A stretch of DNA of 64,000 nucleotides from Cladopsammia gracilis (lineage: Eukaryota; Cnidaria; Anthozoa; Scleractinia; Dendrophylliidae): positions 558,001 to 622,000 of the forward strand of contig JAJGOT010000349.1 in the NCBI GenBank assembly GCA_022457155.1. Reading direction: 5' to 3'. The notes beneath the pieces were generated by a model. That model saw nothing but the letters and a program-made list of their open reading frames with translations. It was not told where the DNA came from and ran no database searches. The number at the start of each line of letters is the position of its first letter. Positions within the stretch are counted from its first letter, which is position 1. Position numbers and translations under genes: made by a program. Of the stretch, positions 58,301-64,000 are shown piece after piece.

Positions 58301-61300
58301 TATTATGATCACTAAAGTTGCAAAACAGACAAGCCACTTTTCTTAGCACCAGATCAAATTTTAACTACATATATTGGCAGCTAAGGTCTGCAATAATACA
58401 CAGCACTGCCATAACACATAAAGACACCATTAAGCACTGTTGTAAACTGGATGCAGAATTATTAAGAATCCCAACAAAATTAGTTTAGTGGTCAGAGTCC
58501 TAAAATTAGTTTTATGCTACATTGTGATTGTCCATACATGTAGCATTGAAGAGTGACAATCCATATATTGATGCACTTTTAATTGGCGACAGGTAAAGTG
58601 TGTAAGATCGGTTTTTACCTTTTCTAAGAACTTCCTGGTGGCAGTGTGGAATGTTTCCTCAGGACGATAAAACCAAGTCCCAAACAGCATCTGACAACAG
58701 AGAGAAACCACAGAATGAAATCAACCACTGACATAAACTTAGATTTTTTTGCTTAAAAATGTCAATGAAGGTATAAGCAAGAATAATAATGTTATCATGT
58801 TTGAGAGCATGCTTTAATATATCGAAATTGAAGGAAAAAATCGTCAAAAGTAATGACAGCAAAGAAATATTAACTAAAGAGACAAAAAAACGGCTAATAA
58901 AGTCAAAATTCCACAAGAATGGCAGTTTTGATTTCTTGACCGTCTGTCCCCTTTTGAGGGGGAAATTCATTAAAAATGTTTGTGACACGAGCCTCGACTG
59001 CAAGTTAGTTCCTACTGCGAATATGAATATAGTCTATTTGATGAACTGTAATCCACTTCCATCCTTGCAATCCTGCGCTTTATCTCCAAAAAACGTCTTC
59101 TGTTTTGCTCTATTGAAATTGAATTAAGAACATTGTAAAAGTTTTATGCCATTTATTTTGCTGAATATTGCTGCATGAGAGCCAGCTCACCTGTTCTCCA
59201 CTGTTATCTTTGTAAAGTTTCTCTACACACACAACATGGGGCTGAAGTTTCTCCTCCCTGGAAGATGAAAAAATAGTACTCATCACTGACATTTGTACCA
59301 TCTTGTGTGTTAAAGATCCTTCTAGTTAAATTACCTTGGTTCTACAAACACAAAATCTCCAACATGTACTATGATGTCTTTGCACGTCATCTCCTCTTCG
59401 CAGTTTTCATCACTGATTGACACCTGTATAAAAAAAGATAAAAAATAATCCTCACTACAGCTGCTTTTCATCTTTTCACTTTTGTTCCATGATCATCATA
59501 TTCTTGCTTTTACAGTGCATGATATTGTTTACTTTTATCTACATTCTCTTTCTTAAACAGGAATGTTGGTACATTTTAAAGAAGGCACCAGACTGGGATG
59601 CTACTTGTGCTCAAATAAACATCACCATCTGCTAGTTGCCACCTACAAAGGAGCTAACCATTTCACACAGATGTCATAAATGAAATAATCACTTTGTTGC
59701 TGGTAAACAATCCATTTCACTCCCAAATACCACACTTAATAGCAATGTAAATGGTTTAAACCAATGAGTATCAGTAGTCTGCCAAGTGAGGTTGCCCAGG
59801 TTAGCGTAGTTCTAAAACAAACTGTTGTTGTTGACAATGACTGTCATTACAACAACCTGAGAGGAATTCACATTCAGAGTCGTAAGAATTTAAAATTGTC
59901 GATTGATGGTTTAAATATCTGGCTGTTGCTGCCATTGGTCAGGTTTGACATCATGTTATTGGCTGTTGAGACTCAATCAGTGTTTGGTGCATTTGTGTAT
60001 TGTTAAATGTAATTTTTGTTGGCCTACTAATTGTTCATTCTATTGTTTGTCTGTTCAGTGGTGTTTGTTCACCTATGGTTGTTGTTCATTCTATTGTTTG
60101 TCTGCTCAGTGGGGTTTGTTCACCTGTGGTTGTTGTTCAGTTTATTGTTTGTCTGTTCAGTGTTGTTTGTTCACCTGTAGTTGTTGATCAGTTTATTGTT
60201 TGTCTGTTCAGTGTTGTTTGTTCACCTGTGGTTGTTGTTCAGTTTATTGTTTGTTTGTTCACCTGTAGTTGTTGTTCAGTTTATTGTTTGTCTGTTCAGT
60301 GTTATTTGTTCACCTTTGGTTGTTGTTCAGTTTATTGTTTGTCTGTTCAGTGTTATTTGTTCACCTTTGGTTGTTGTTCAGTTTATTGTTTGTCTGTTCA
60401 GTGTTGTTTGTTCACCTGTGGTTCTTGTTCAGTTTATTGTTTGTCTGTTCAGTGTTGTTTGTTCACCTGTGGTTGTTGTTCAGTTTATTGTTTGTCTGTT
60501 CAGTGTTGTTTGTTCACCTGTAGTTGTTGTTCAGTTTATTGTTTGTCTGTTCAGTGTTGTTTGTTCACCTGTGGTTGTTGTTCAGTCTATTTTTTGTCTG
60601 TTCAGTGTTGTTTGTTCACCTGTAGTTGTTGTTCAGTTTATTGTTTGTCTGTTCAATGTTGTTTGTTTACCTGTGATTGTTGTTCAGTCTATTGTTTGTC
60701 TGTTCAGTGTTGTTCAGTCTATTGTTTGTCTGTTCAGTGTTGTTTGTTCACCTATGATTGTTGTCCAGTTTATTGTTTGTCTGTTCAGTGGTGTTTGTTC
60801 ACGTGTGGTTGTTGTGCAGTGGTGTTTGTTTACCTGTAGTTGTTGTTCAGTTTATTGTTTGTCTGTTCAGTGTTGTTTGTTCAACTGTGGTTGTTGTTCA
60901 GTCTAACTCTATTGTTTGTCTGTTCAGTGTTGTTTGTTCACCTGTAGTTGTTTTTCAGTTTATTGTTTGTCTGTTCAGTGTTGTTTGTTCACCTGTGGTT
61001 GTTGTTCAGTTTATTGTTTGTCTGTTCACCTATGGTTGTTGTTCAGTTTATTGTTTGTCTGTTCAGTGTTGTTTGTTCACCTGTGGTTGTTGTTCAGTTT
61101 ATTGTTTGTCTGTTCAGTGTTGTTTGTTCACCTGTAGTTGTTGTTCAGTTTATTGTTTGTCTGTTCAGTGTTGTTTGTTCACCTATGGTTGTTGTTCAGT
61201 CTATTGTTTGTCTGTTCAGTGTTGTTTGTTCACCTGTGGTTGTTGTTCAGTCTATTTTTTGTCTGTTCAGTGTTGTTTGTTCACCTGTAGTTGTTGTTCA

Positions 61301-63300
61301 GTTTATTGTTTGTCTGTTCAGTGTTGTTTGTTCACCTATGATTGTTGTTCAGTGGTGTTTGTTCACCTGTGGTTGTTGTGCAGTGGTGTTTGTTCACCTG
61401 TAGTTGTTGTTCAGTTTATTGTTTGTCTGTTCAGTGTTGTTTGTTCAACTGTGGTTGTTGTTCAGTCTAACTCTATTGTTTGTCTGTTCAGTGTTGTTTG
61501 TTCACCTGTAGTTGTTGTTCAGTTTATTGTTTGTCTGTTCAGTGTTGTTTGTTCACCTGTGGTTGTTGTTCAGTTTATTGTTTGTCTGTTCAGTGTTGTT
61601 TGTTCACCTGTGGTTGTTGTTCAGTTTATTGTTTGTTCACCTTTGGTTGTTGTGTTCCCTGCTTGGCATCTTCTCTGGCCTCTGCTTCAGCTTTGGTTTT
61701 TCTCTCCTCATCCAGGTCTTGTAATAAGTGTCTCTTGATAAGAACAAGAGCTGGAGATACAAACCTCTCACCATCTTTACACAGCTTGTCCCTCTGACTC
61801 ACAAACATTTGTTGTAACTCCACTGCATCATCATACATCTGGGGAACATACATATAGCTATTACTATGGTAAGTAAGCATTCCTTATCCTACTTCTACAA
61901 GTGATTCAAACAACTTTTGGGGGTACCTACATGTATCTGTGTGAATAGCTACAAAGAATTCCTTTACCTCTGAATCTGAACGACTGATTTCCCTGGCCTT
62001 CTCCAAAATCGCAAAAACATCTTCTTGAAATTTGTCCAGCCTGTGATACTGACCCTTGAAAGAAAAATACTGACTAGATTAATCTTTTAGTTAAGATTAA
62101 TGGAGTCCCAGTACAAAAGACATGTAGTATGAATATGTTTATTCAAGCTGGCATAACAGAACAGAAAAGATTACCTTTCTGAGAACTTCTCCAATACTTG
62201 ACAGGGATAATGGTCTAGGGTGAATAAAAAACACACTGTTGAAAATCATTTTAATCATACAGTGTACATGAAATGGCTGCAATATAGAGCAGTTTTCAAT
62301 TGTGTCGAAAGTAATTACACAATTGCTTTGGTTTTGCATTGCTACGCTTTGTGATTGGCTAAAAAATCTCGCGCCACTTTCTCGACCAATCAGAAGTAAA
62401 ACCAAAACCAATCATGACTTGCTTCCACGCGTTTTCCCGCGCTTGGCGCCGCCAACATGTAATTTCTTCGAGCTCTGATTGGTTCATTGGATTGTTTACG
62501 ACTGCTGTGATTGGTCAGAGTAATTACTTTCGTTTTGGTTTTACGACACTCAATTGAAAACTGCTCTAAAAGACCTTATAAATGCCCATGGCAAGGCTTT
62601 TGTCAATTTGTCCATTTCCAGGAATGTTTGATACATTTTACAACACACTATTAATAGTTTGTATGTGTGTGAAACAGAAAACATAATCTAAGGTCCTTGA
62701 GGGGTGGATACATTTGATTTAATTCTTATCAAATACTCAGATCATTTACAGTATGGGGCCCAAACAAAATCATGACAATAACATCATCCGAGATTTATTG
62801 ATTGGGTTGCTTGTGGGGAGTAATCTACCCGATTCTTCTGCTGGCAGTAGCATTGTTAAAAAAAGGTGTACAAAAGTTAAATTCAAACAAGAAAAAGACC
62901 TATTTCATGGATGCTGAAGTAGTGACCTCAGATCCGGCCATGATGGTACCTTTTGGGTGTGAAATGGAAATGTAGGTGTCTTTCAGTCATGAAATGCATT
63001 TAAGTAGAGCGTCATATAAATATAATTGCTTCAAAAATCTCATCAAACCAAGATACTGCCTAAGCAAAATAAAAAATGCACAACAGAAGTTCAAAGACTG
63101 ACATAAGTTTGGTAATGTTTTTCCAAATTTTGCCAGGAATCCTCTTGGTAATGATGCATGTTGTTTGTCAGTTGTTGATGGTTTAGCAGTTGATTGACAA
63201 CTATTAATTAAAACATAGCCTACATGAGTTCTTACTTGTTTCCTCCTTGGATAACTGACAATTCTCCTAGTGAATCACTAAAACAGCGCCCTTCATCATC
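37042..63300 (-). CDS. PBRM1: Polybromo-1 (PBAF subunit), 3' half, 26 exons
   Basis: Exons on the minus strand, 5' to 3': 63236-63300, 62175-62214, 61968-62054, 61641-61838, 59335-59423, 59191-59257, 58619-58690, 58041-58142, 56940-57014, 55687-55842, 53921-54008, 53603-53678, 52849-53021, 49639-49733, 49394-49465, 48047-48157, 47600-47704, 46018-46140, 45149-45226, 44685-44826, 41664-41721, 40974-41066, 39571-39821, 39343-39492, 38739-38977, 37042-37332. They sum to 3096 nt (1031 codons plus stop), all with GT-AG introns and matching phases. Order of domains: bromodomain 6, BAH1, BAH2, HMG box, two C2H2 fingers, Gln-rich region, conserved tail. Polybromo targets the PBAF SWI/SNF remodeller to acetylated chromatin in the nucleus. 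The first five bromodomains and the promoter lie beyond 64000. Introns are full of repeats. Exon 48047-48157 is the least certain. Confidence 0.93.
37298..37515 (-). repeat. 80-bp tandem triplication of the last intron-exon junction
   Basis: Three copies, with junctions at 37332, 37412 and 37492. Each holds the pyrimidine tract, the CAG acceptor and the first 37 or so exon bases (CCTGCTCCCATATTTCTTGC). Since 80 is not a multiple of 3, use of the upstream acceptors shifts the frame. Confidence 0.85.
38410..38725. repeat. About 118-bp tandem repeat, 2.5 copies, in polybromo intron
   Basis: Copies start at about 38433, 38552 and 38668 (CCAAATAAGCATTTACCACA, then GGTTGATGAGTGTGAAC). The last one stops about 13 bp from the splice donor of exon 38739-38977. 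Confidence 0.85.
38739..39821 (-). CDS. PBRM1: Polybromo Gln/Pro-rich region, three exons
   Basis: Exons 39571-39821, 39343-39492 and 38739-38977. The first begins [18 protein letters not shown] and continues with Met/Gly/Thr-rich sequence. The second and third carry polyglutamine tracts encoded by CAG runs (up to 9 Q) and end LPPPKET. The equivalent vertebrate region is Pro/Gly-rich rather than Gln-rich. It is low complexity and probably disordered. Phases join exactly, although the acceptor at 39822 (CTCTATAG) precedes several weaker AG choices. Confidence 0.85.
38974..39148 (-). repeat. 87-bp tandem duplication covering a splice acceptor
   Basis: Two copies of 87 bp, beginning at 38974 and 39061, each containing the CAG acceptor TGTACATACACAGGTCAA. 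The upstream copy could splice to give 29 extra residues in frame with no stop. Confidence 0.85.
39880..40973. other. Intron with one foldback (40620-40771)
   Basis: The intron between exons 40974-41066 and 39571-39821. Apart from the foldback element listed separately, no repeat or gene was recognised. Confidence 0.5.
40620..40771. mobile_element. Foldback element, 152 bp
   Basis: The ends GGATTCACGAAGCCCTCC and the inverse GGAGGGCTTCGTGAATCC pair, as do the inner words AAGACATATCC and GGATATGTCTT. CTATTGT lies at the tip. It is in a polybromo intron and non-coding. Confidence 0.75.
40974..44826 (-). CDS. PBRM1: Polybromo zinc-finger exons (two C2H2-type fingers)
   Basis: Exons 44685-44826, 41664-41721 and 40974-41066. 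Finger 1 lies in the first exon: [19 protein letters not shown], then [10 protein letters not shown]. Finger 2 is split over the next two: [14 protein letters not shown] joined to [17 protein letters not shown], giving C-x4-C and H-x4-H. The phases (1/2/2) fit only in this order. The three exons follow the HMG exons directly, where fly polybromo also has fingers (from memory) and vertebrate PBRM1 has none. They may bind DNA or nucleosomes. Confidence 0.85.
42390..42584. mobile_element. MITE, 195 bp
   Basis: The ends CAATAGGCCATTTGCACGAT and the inverse, with about 50-bp arms including GTCATTTGACTACTAC. It is in a polybromo intron. Confidence 0.75.
42792..43447. mobile_element. TTAA-flanked element, uninterrupted copy
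   Basis: Same family as 30139-32859, 656 bp, with TTAA at 42788-42791 and 43448-43451. It reads through the point where the other copy carries a LINE (CATCAAGCCTTGTAGACATA near 43055). Confidence 0.8.
43500..44224. other. Polybromo intron, nothing recognised
   Basis: No exon with matching phase and no transposon ends were found in this stretch. Confidence 0.4.
44225..44684 (-). repeat. 91-bp tandem repeat, 5 copies, starting at a splice donor
   Basis: Units on the minus strand begin GTACATCTCAACTCAGTTGA. The donor-like GTAC occurs at 44681, 44590, 44499, 44408 and 44317, exactly 91 bp apart. The first of these is the true 5' splice site of exon 44685-44826. Confidence 0.9.
45149..46140 (-). 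CDS. PBRM1: Polybromo HMG box, two exons
   Basis: Exons 46018-46140 (41 codons) and 45149-45226 (26 codons). Together they read [19 protein letters not shown], then [36 protein letters not shown]. This is a full HMG box with the FGEIS motif and the WRN / YE residues of the third helix. In PBRM1 it contributes to DNA binding. The split falls after VE, phase 0. Confidence 0.92.
46160..46480 (+). mobile_element. tRNA-derived SINE, two partial copies
   Basis: The second copy (about 46370-46475) has an A box TAGCTCAGTTGG (46382) and a B box GGTTCAAATCC (46428), then CCGTTGAAGCCCTGAATTTT and CAGGCTTCTT. The first (about 46177-46255) shares CCGTTGAAGCC, CAGGCTTCTTTGC and GCGAGGATCATTCCTTCACTT but lacks the head. 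It lies in a polybromo intron, antisense to the gene. I judge it a SINE and not a tRNA gene because the anticodon arm is not well paired. Confidence 0.7.
47213..47455 (+). repeat. 12-bp minisatellite
   Basis: About 20 units of GGGGACACACTA with variants ACACCA and GGGAACAC, in a polybromo intron. Confidence 0.95.
47600..48157 (-). CDS. PBRM1: Polybromo linker between BAH2 and HMG box, two exons
   Basis: Exon 48047-48157 reads [20 protein letters not shown] and onward to KRKEIINTN. Exon 47600-47704 reads [20 protein letters not shown] and ends GDGGK. Phases are 0. Conservation is weak, so the first of the two rests mainly on splice signals and phase. The second is acidic, matching the acidic linker before the vertebrate HMG box. 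Confidence 0.7.
47820..47935. repeat. AATAGC/AATAAC microsatellite and a 12-bp hairpin
   Basis: (AATAGC)n-like repeats from 47823, followed by the inverted pair ACCGATACCTCC / GGGAGGTATCGGT at about 47907-47936. Intronic. Confidence 0.85.
48565..48875 (+). repeat. Compound tetranucleotide microsatellite
   Basis: (GAAT)n, then (GGAT)n, (GGTT)n, (GGGA)n and (GGAT)n over about 310 bp. It is resumed at 49321 after a LINE insertion. The open frames here are artefacts. Confidence 0.95.
48876..49309 (-). mobile_element. 5'-truncated CR1/L2-like LINE end
   Basis: The minus strand encodes the typical C-terminus [38 protein letters not shown], then FKNKLASLN and a stop at about 49089. Its 3' end is a TTCTA-type repeat tail. 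The duplication TTGATGGAGGGAT (48863-48875 and 49310-49322) flanks it, within the microsatellite. Confidence 0.8.
49394..54008 (-). CDS. PBRM1: Polybromo BAH2 domain, five exons
   Basis: Exons 53921-54008, 53603-53678, 52849-53021, 49639-49733 and 49394-49465. Sequence landmarks: [20 protein letters not shown], then [69 protein letters not shown] and FRKLKGLK. This matches the second BAH domain of PBRM1 through its full length. BAH domains mediate protein and nucleosome contacts; in yeast RSC the equivalent region contacts other subunits. Confidence 0.93.
50170..51045 (+). repeat. 53-bp tandem repeat, about 16 copies
   Basis: The unit begins GTTACATATCGTGGATTACA and contains TTACAGCTGATCCAGTTCTC. 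Variants (CTAG/CCAG, ATC/TTC) alternate. It is in the intron between exons 52849 and 49733. Confidence 0.95.
51046..52668 (+). mobile_element. L1/Tx1-like LINE, 5' truncated, decayed
   Basis: Plus-strand frames 51244-51615, then 51960-52100 and 52069-52443 give [36 protein letters not shown] and CTFCNNSS, then [13 protein letters not shown] and the stop after LKDCSLYSS. It ends near an AATAAA and an A-rich tail. Frameshifts occur at about 51620 and 52100. The 5' boundary beside the 53-bp array is approximate. It is antisense to polybromo. Confidence 0.7.
54168..55519. mobile_element. TA-flanked element split by a LINE
   Basis: The ends TACCGTAGAAT..CGAAA.TA and its inverse (55495-55519) with TA at each border suggest a Tc1/mariner-type MITE. 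The LINE at 54328-55096 accounts for more than half the length. Confidence 0.6.
54328..55096 (+). mobile_element. L1/Tx1-like LINE 3' end with target duplication
   Basis: The 17-bp repeats AGTGATCTCTGCAAACG (54311-54327) and AGTAATCTCTGGAAACG (55097-55113) flank it. The coding frame runs to the TAG near 54878, with [38 protein letters not shown] and [10 protein letters not shown]. It ends in AATAAAATAAAGG and a short A run. Two mismatches in the duplication point to an older insertion. Confidence 0.8.
55687..59423 (-). CDS. PBRM1: Polybromo BAH1 domain and following linker, six exons
   Basis: Exons 59335-59423, 59191-59257, 58619-58690, 58041-58142, 56940-57014 and 55687-55842. Landmarks: [101 protein letters not shown] and [17 protein letters not shown]. 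This is the first BAH domain, almost residue by residue like vertebrate PBRM1, then a less conserved linker of about 35 residues. Confidence 0.94.
56463..56834. mobile_element. Foldback element with 8-bp target duplication, 372 bp
   Basis: The ends AGCCTGCGT... and ...ACGCAGGCT, with GCAGGCGC/GCGCCTGC inside, are inverted. ATATCAGC flanks it at 56455-56462 and 56835-56842. It is C/T-rich in its right third. It lies in a polybromo intron. Confidence 0.75.
57130..58035. other. Polybromo intron, nothing recognised
   Basis: No transposon ends, exons or RNA genes were seen. Confidence 0.4.
60045..61640 (-). repeat. 51-bp minisatellite, about 30 copies, made from an exon-intron junction
   Basis: On the minus strand the unit begins GTGAACAAACAACACTGAAC and ends ACTGAACAACAACCACAG. 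The unit end plus start reproduces the junction of exon 61641-61838 (ACAACAACCAAAG then GTGAACAAACA), so every unit carries a donor-like CAG-GTGAAC. Long cysteine-rich plus-strand frames ([14 protein letters not shown]) are artefacts. Confidence 0.9.
61641..63300 (-). CDS. PBRM1: Polybromo bromodomain 6, four exons
   Basis: Exons 63236-63300 ([20 protein letters not shown]), 62175-62214 ([13 protein letters not shown]), 61968-62054 ([29 protein letters not shown]) and 61641-61838 ([20 protein letters not shown] through [17 protein letters not shown]). The first is the linker from bromodomain 5. The others cover the sixth bromodomain, which as in vertebrates lacks the usual acetyl-lysine-binding asparagine context. 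An acidic/charged tail [17 protein letters not shown] leads to BAH1. The first exon here starts in phase 0, with the upstream part off the window. Confidence 0.92.
62285..62568. mobile_element. TA-flanked MITE, 284 bp
   Basis: The ends TAGAGCAGTTTTCAATTG and the inverse CAATTGAAAACTGCTCTA, with GTAATTA and TAATTAC mirrored further in. It is in the intron between exons 63236 and 62214. Confidence 0.75.
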
Positions 63301-63319
63301 CTTGAAACAACATAACATG

Positions 63320-64000
63320 ACAGAACAGTATCTTTTTTGCTATTAACTGAAGTTTTTATCCTGACTGTTAACTGTTTGTTCTTTGCCTCATAGCTTGAGG
63401 TTTAAGGTCCTTGGGGATGTCCAATTCTCTGAGATAACTGTTCCCTACTCCATGTCCTCTGTTCTCAAAGCATGTAAGTAACAATGCGTGTAAGAACTAG
63501 GCAATCCTCTATTGTTCTGCGGCATTTCGCTTTCCCCACATAAGATTGTTTAGATTTTCTTACTGAGAATACATCAACCTATGGACATGTTTTTGAAGTA
63601 AAATGTACTGAAACTTTATTTTAAAGCAATATTTCTTTTGTTACAAGATTTTATCGAATCATGAGACTCCAAAACAATGGCCAAGAAAGGCTTCTAATTT
63701 TCCATGTTTCCAACATAGAAATTTTGCTGCATTAAAACTCAGAATAGTTTTCACTAAAAGGGAATCAATAAGTAAATTAGAGATAAATAAATGCACTATT
63801 TGATGAAGTGATAGTAGATTTTCATGTTCTTGCCAATGAGGTGGACGGTTTCAACATTACCACAATTAAATTAACACCTTTCTGCATTCCCTGCCGTTGG
63901 GTTGCCTAGTTGTTACTAGGACCATTACTTAAATACTCTAGACCGATAGATGTAAGGCACTTATTCCCAAGCTCATACACCTTATTCATAAATGGCGGCC
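63320..64000. other. Polybromo intron running off the window
   Basis: I searched the minus strand for the preceding bromodomain 5 exon and did not find one. No other feature was recognised. Confidence 0.4.

Noticed and set aside
60000..61738. Cysteine/valine-rich frames of up to 326 residues on the plus strand
   Set aside because: They are made wholly of the 51-bp intronic minisatellite, and three overlapping frames are equally open.

Overview
The window looks like nuclear DNA of an anthozoan cnidarian, most likely a stony coral. The reasons are a split, intron-rich animal gene (polybromo), a BEL/Pao retrotransposon, tRNA-derived SINEs, L1/Tx1-like and CR1/L2-like LINE fragments, and a dense load of foldback elements, including one I remember as very common in coral gene models. 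The species call is inference. No bacterial-type genes, CRISPR arrays or operons are present.

Layout. Positions 1-3296 hold only small foldback elements. Positions 3305-18231 form one very large transposon-like unit. It has 72-bp terminal inverted repeats (69/72 identical) and an exact 8-bp target duplication (AATTCTTG). Kilobase-scale arrays of an 18-bp minisatellite lie in opposite orientation inside each end, and a decayed gene for an OTU-type protease joined to a tesmin-like CXC cysteine-rich domain lies in the middle. A complete, very young BEL/Pao retrotransposon (4577-11169, LTRs differing at 1 of 418 positions) has inserted into the left array and a tRNA-derived SINE into the right array. 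Positions 18240-26130 hold a 405-bp tandem duplication, a small perfect foldback element, and a block of about 1.9 kb repeated in the order A-B-A-B-A with clustered ETS-type and octamer-like motifs. Positions 26375-30115 hold two head-to-tail copies of a promoter-bearing element with imperfect inverted ends, a 26-bp minisatellite and a zinc knuckle. Positions 30135-34399 hold two nested transposon stacks.

Positions 37042-63300 (minus strand) carry the 3' half of the polybromo-1 gene, the defining subunit of the PBAF chromatin remodeller. I placed 26 coding exons, 3096 nt, all in consistent phase. They encode bromodomain 6, BAH1, BAH2, an HMG box, two C2H2 zinc fingers, a glutamine-rich region and the conserved C-terminal tail. 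The start of the gene lies beyond the right edge.

The most notable observations are the giant inverted-minisatellite transposon with its OTU-CXC gene, and the fact that several splice junctions of polybromo are themselves parts of tandem repeats. In one case a duplicated acceptor would add 29 residues in frame; in another, a 51-bp repeat carries the splice donor about 30 times.
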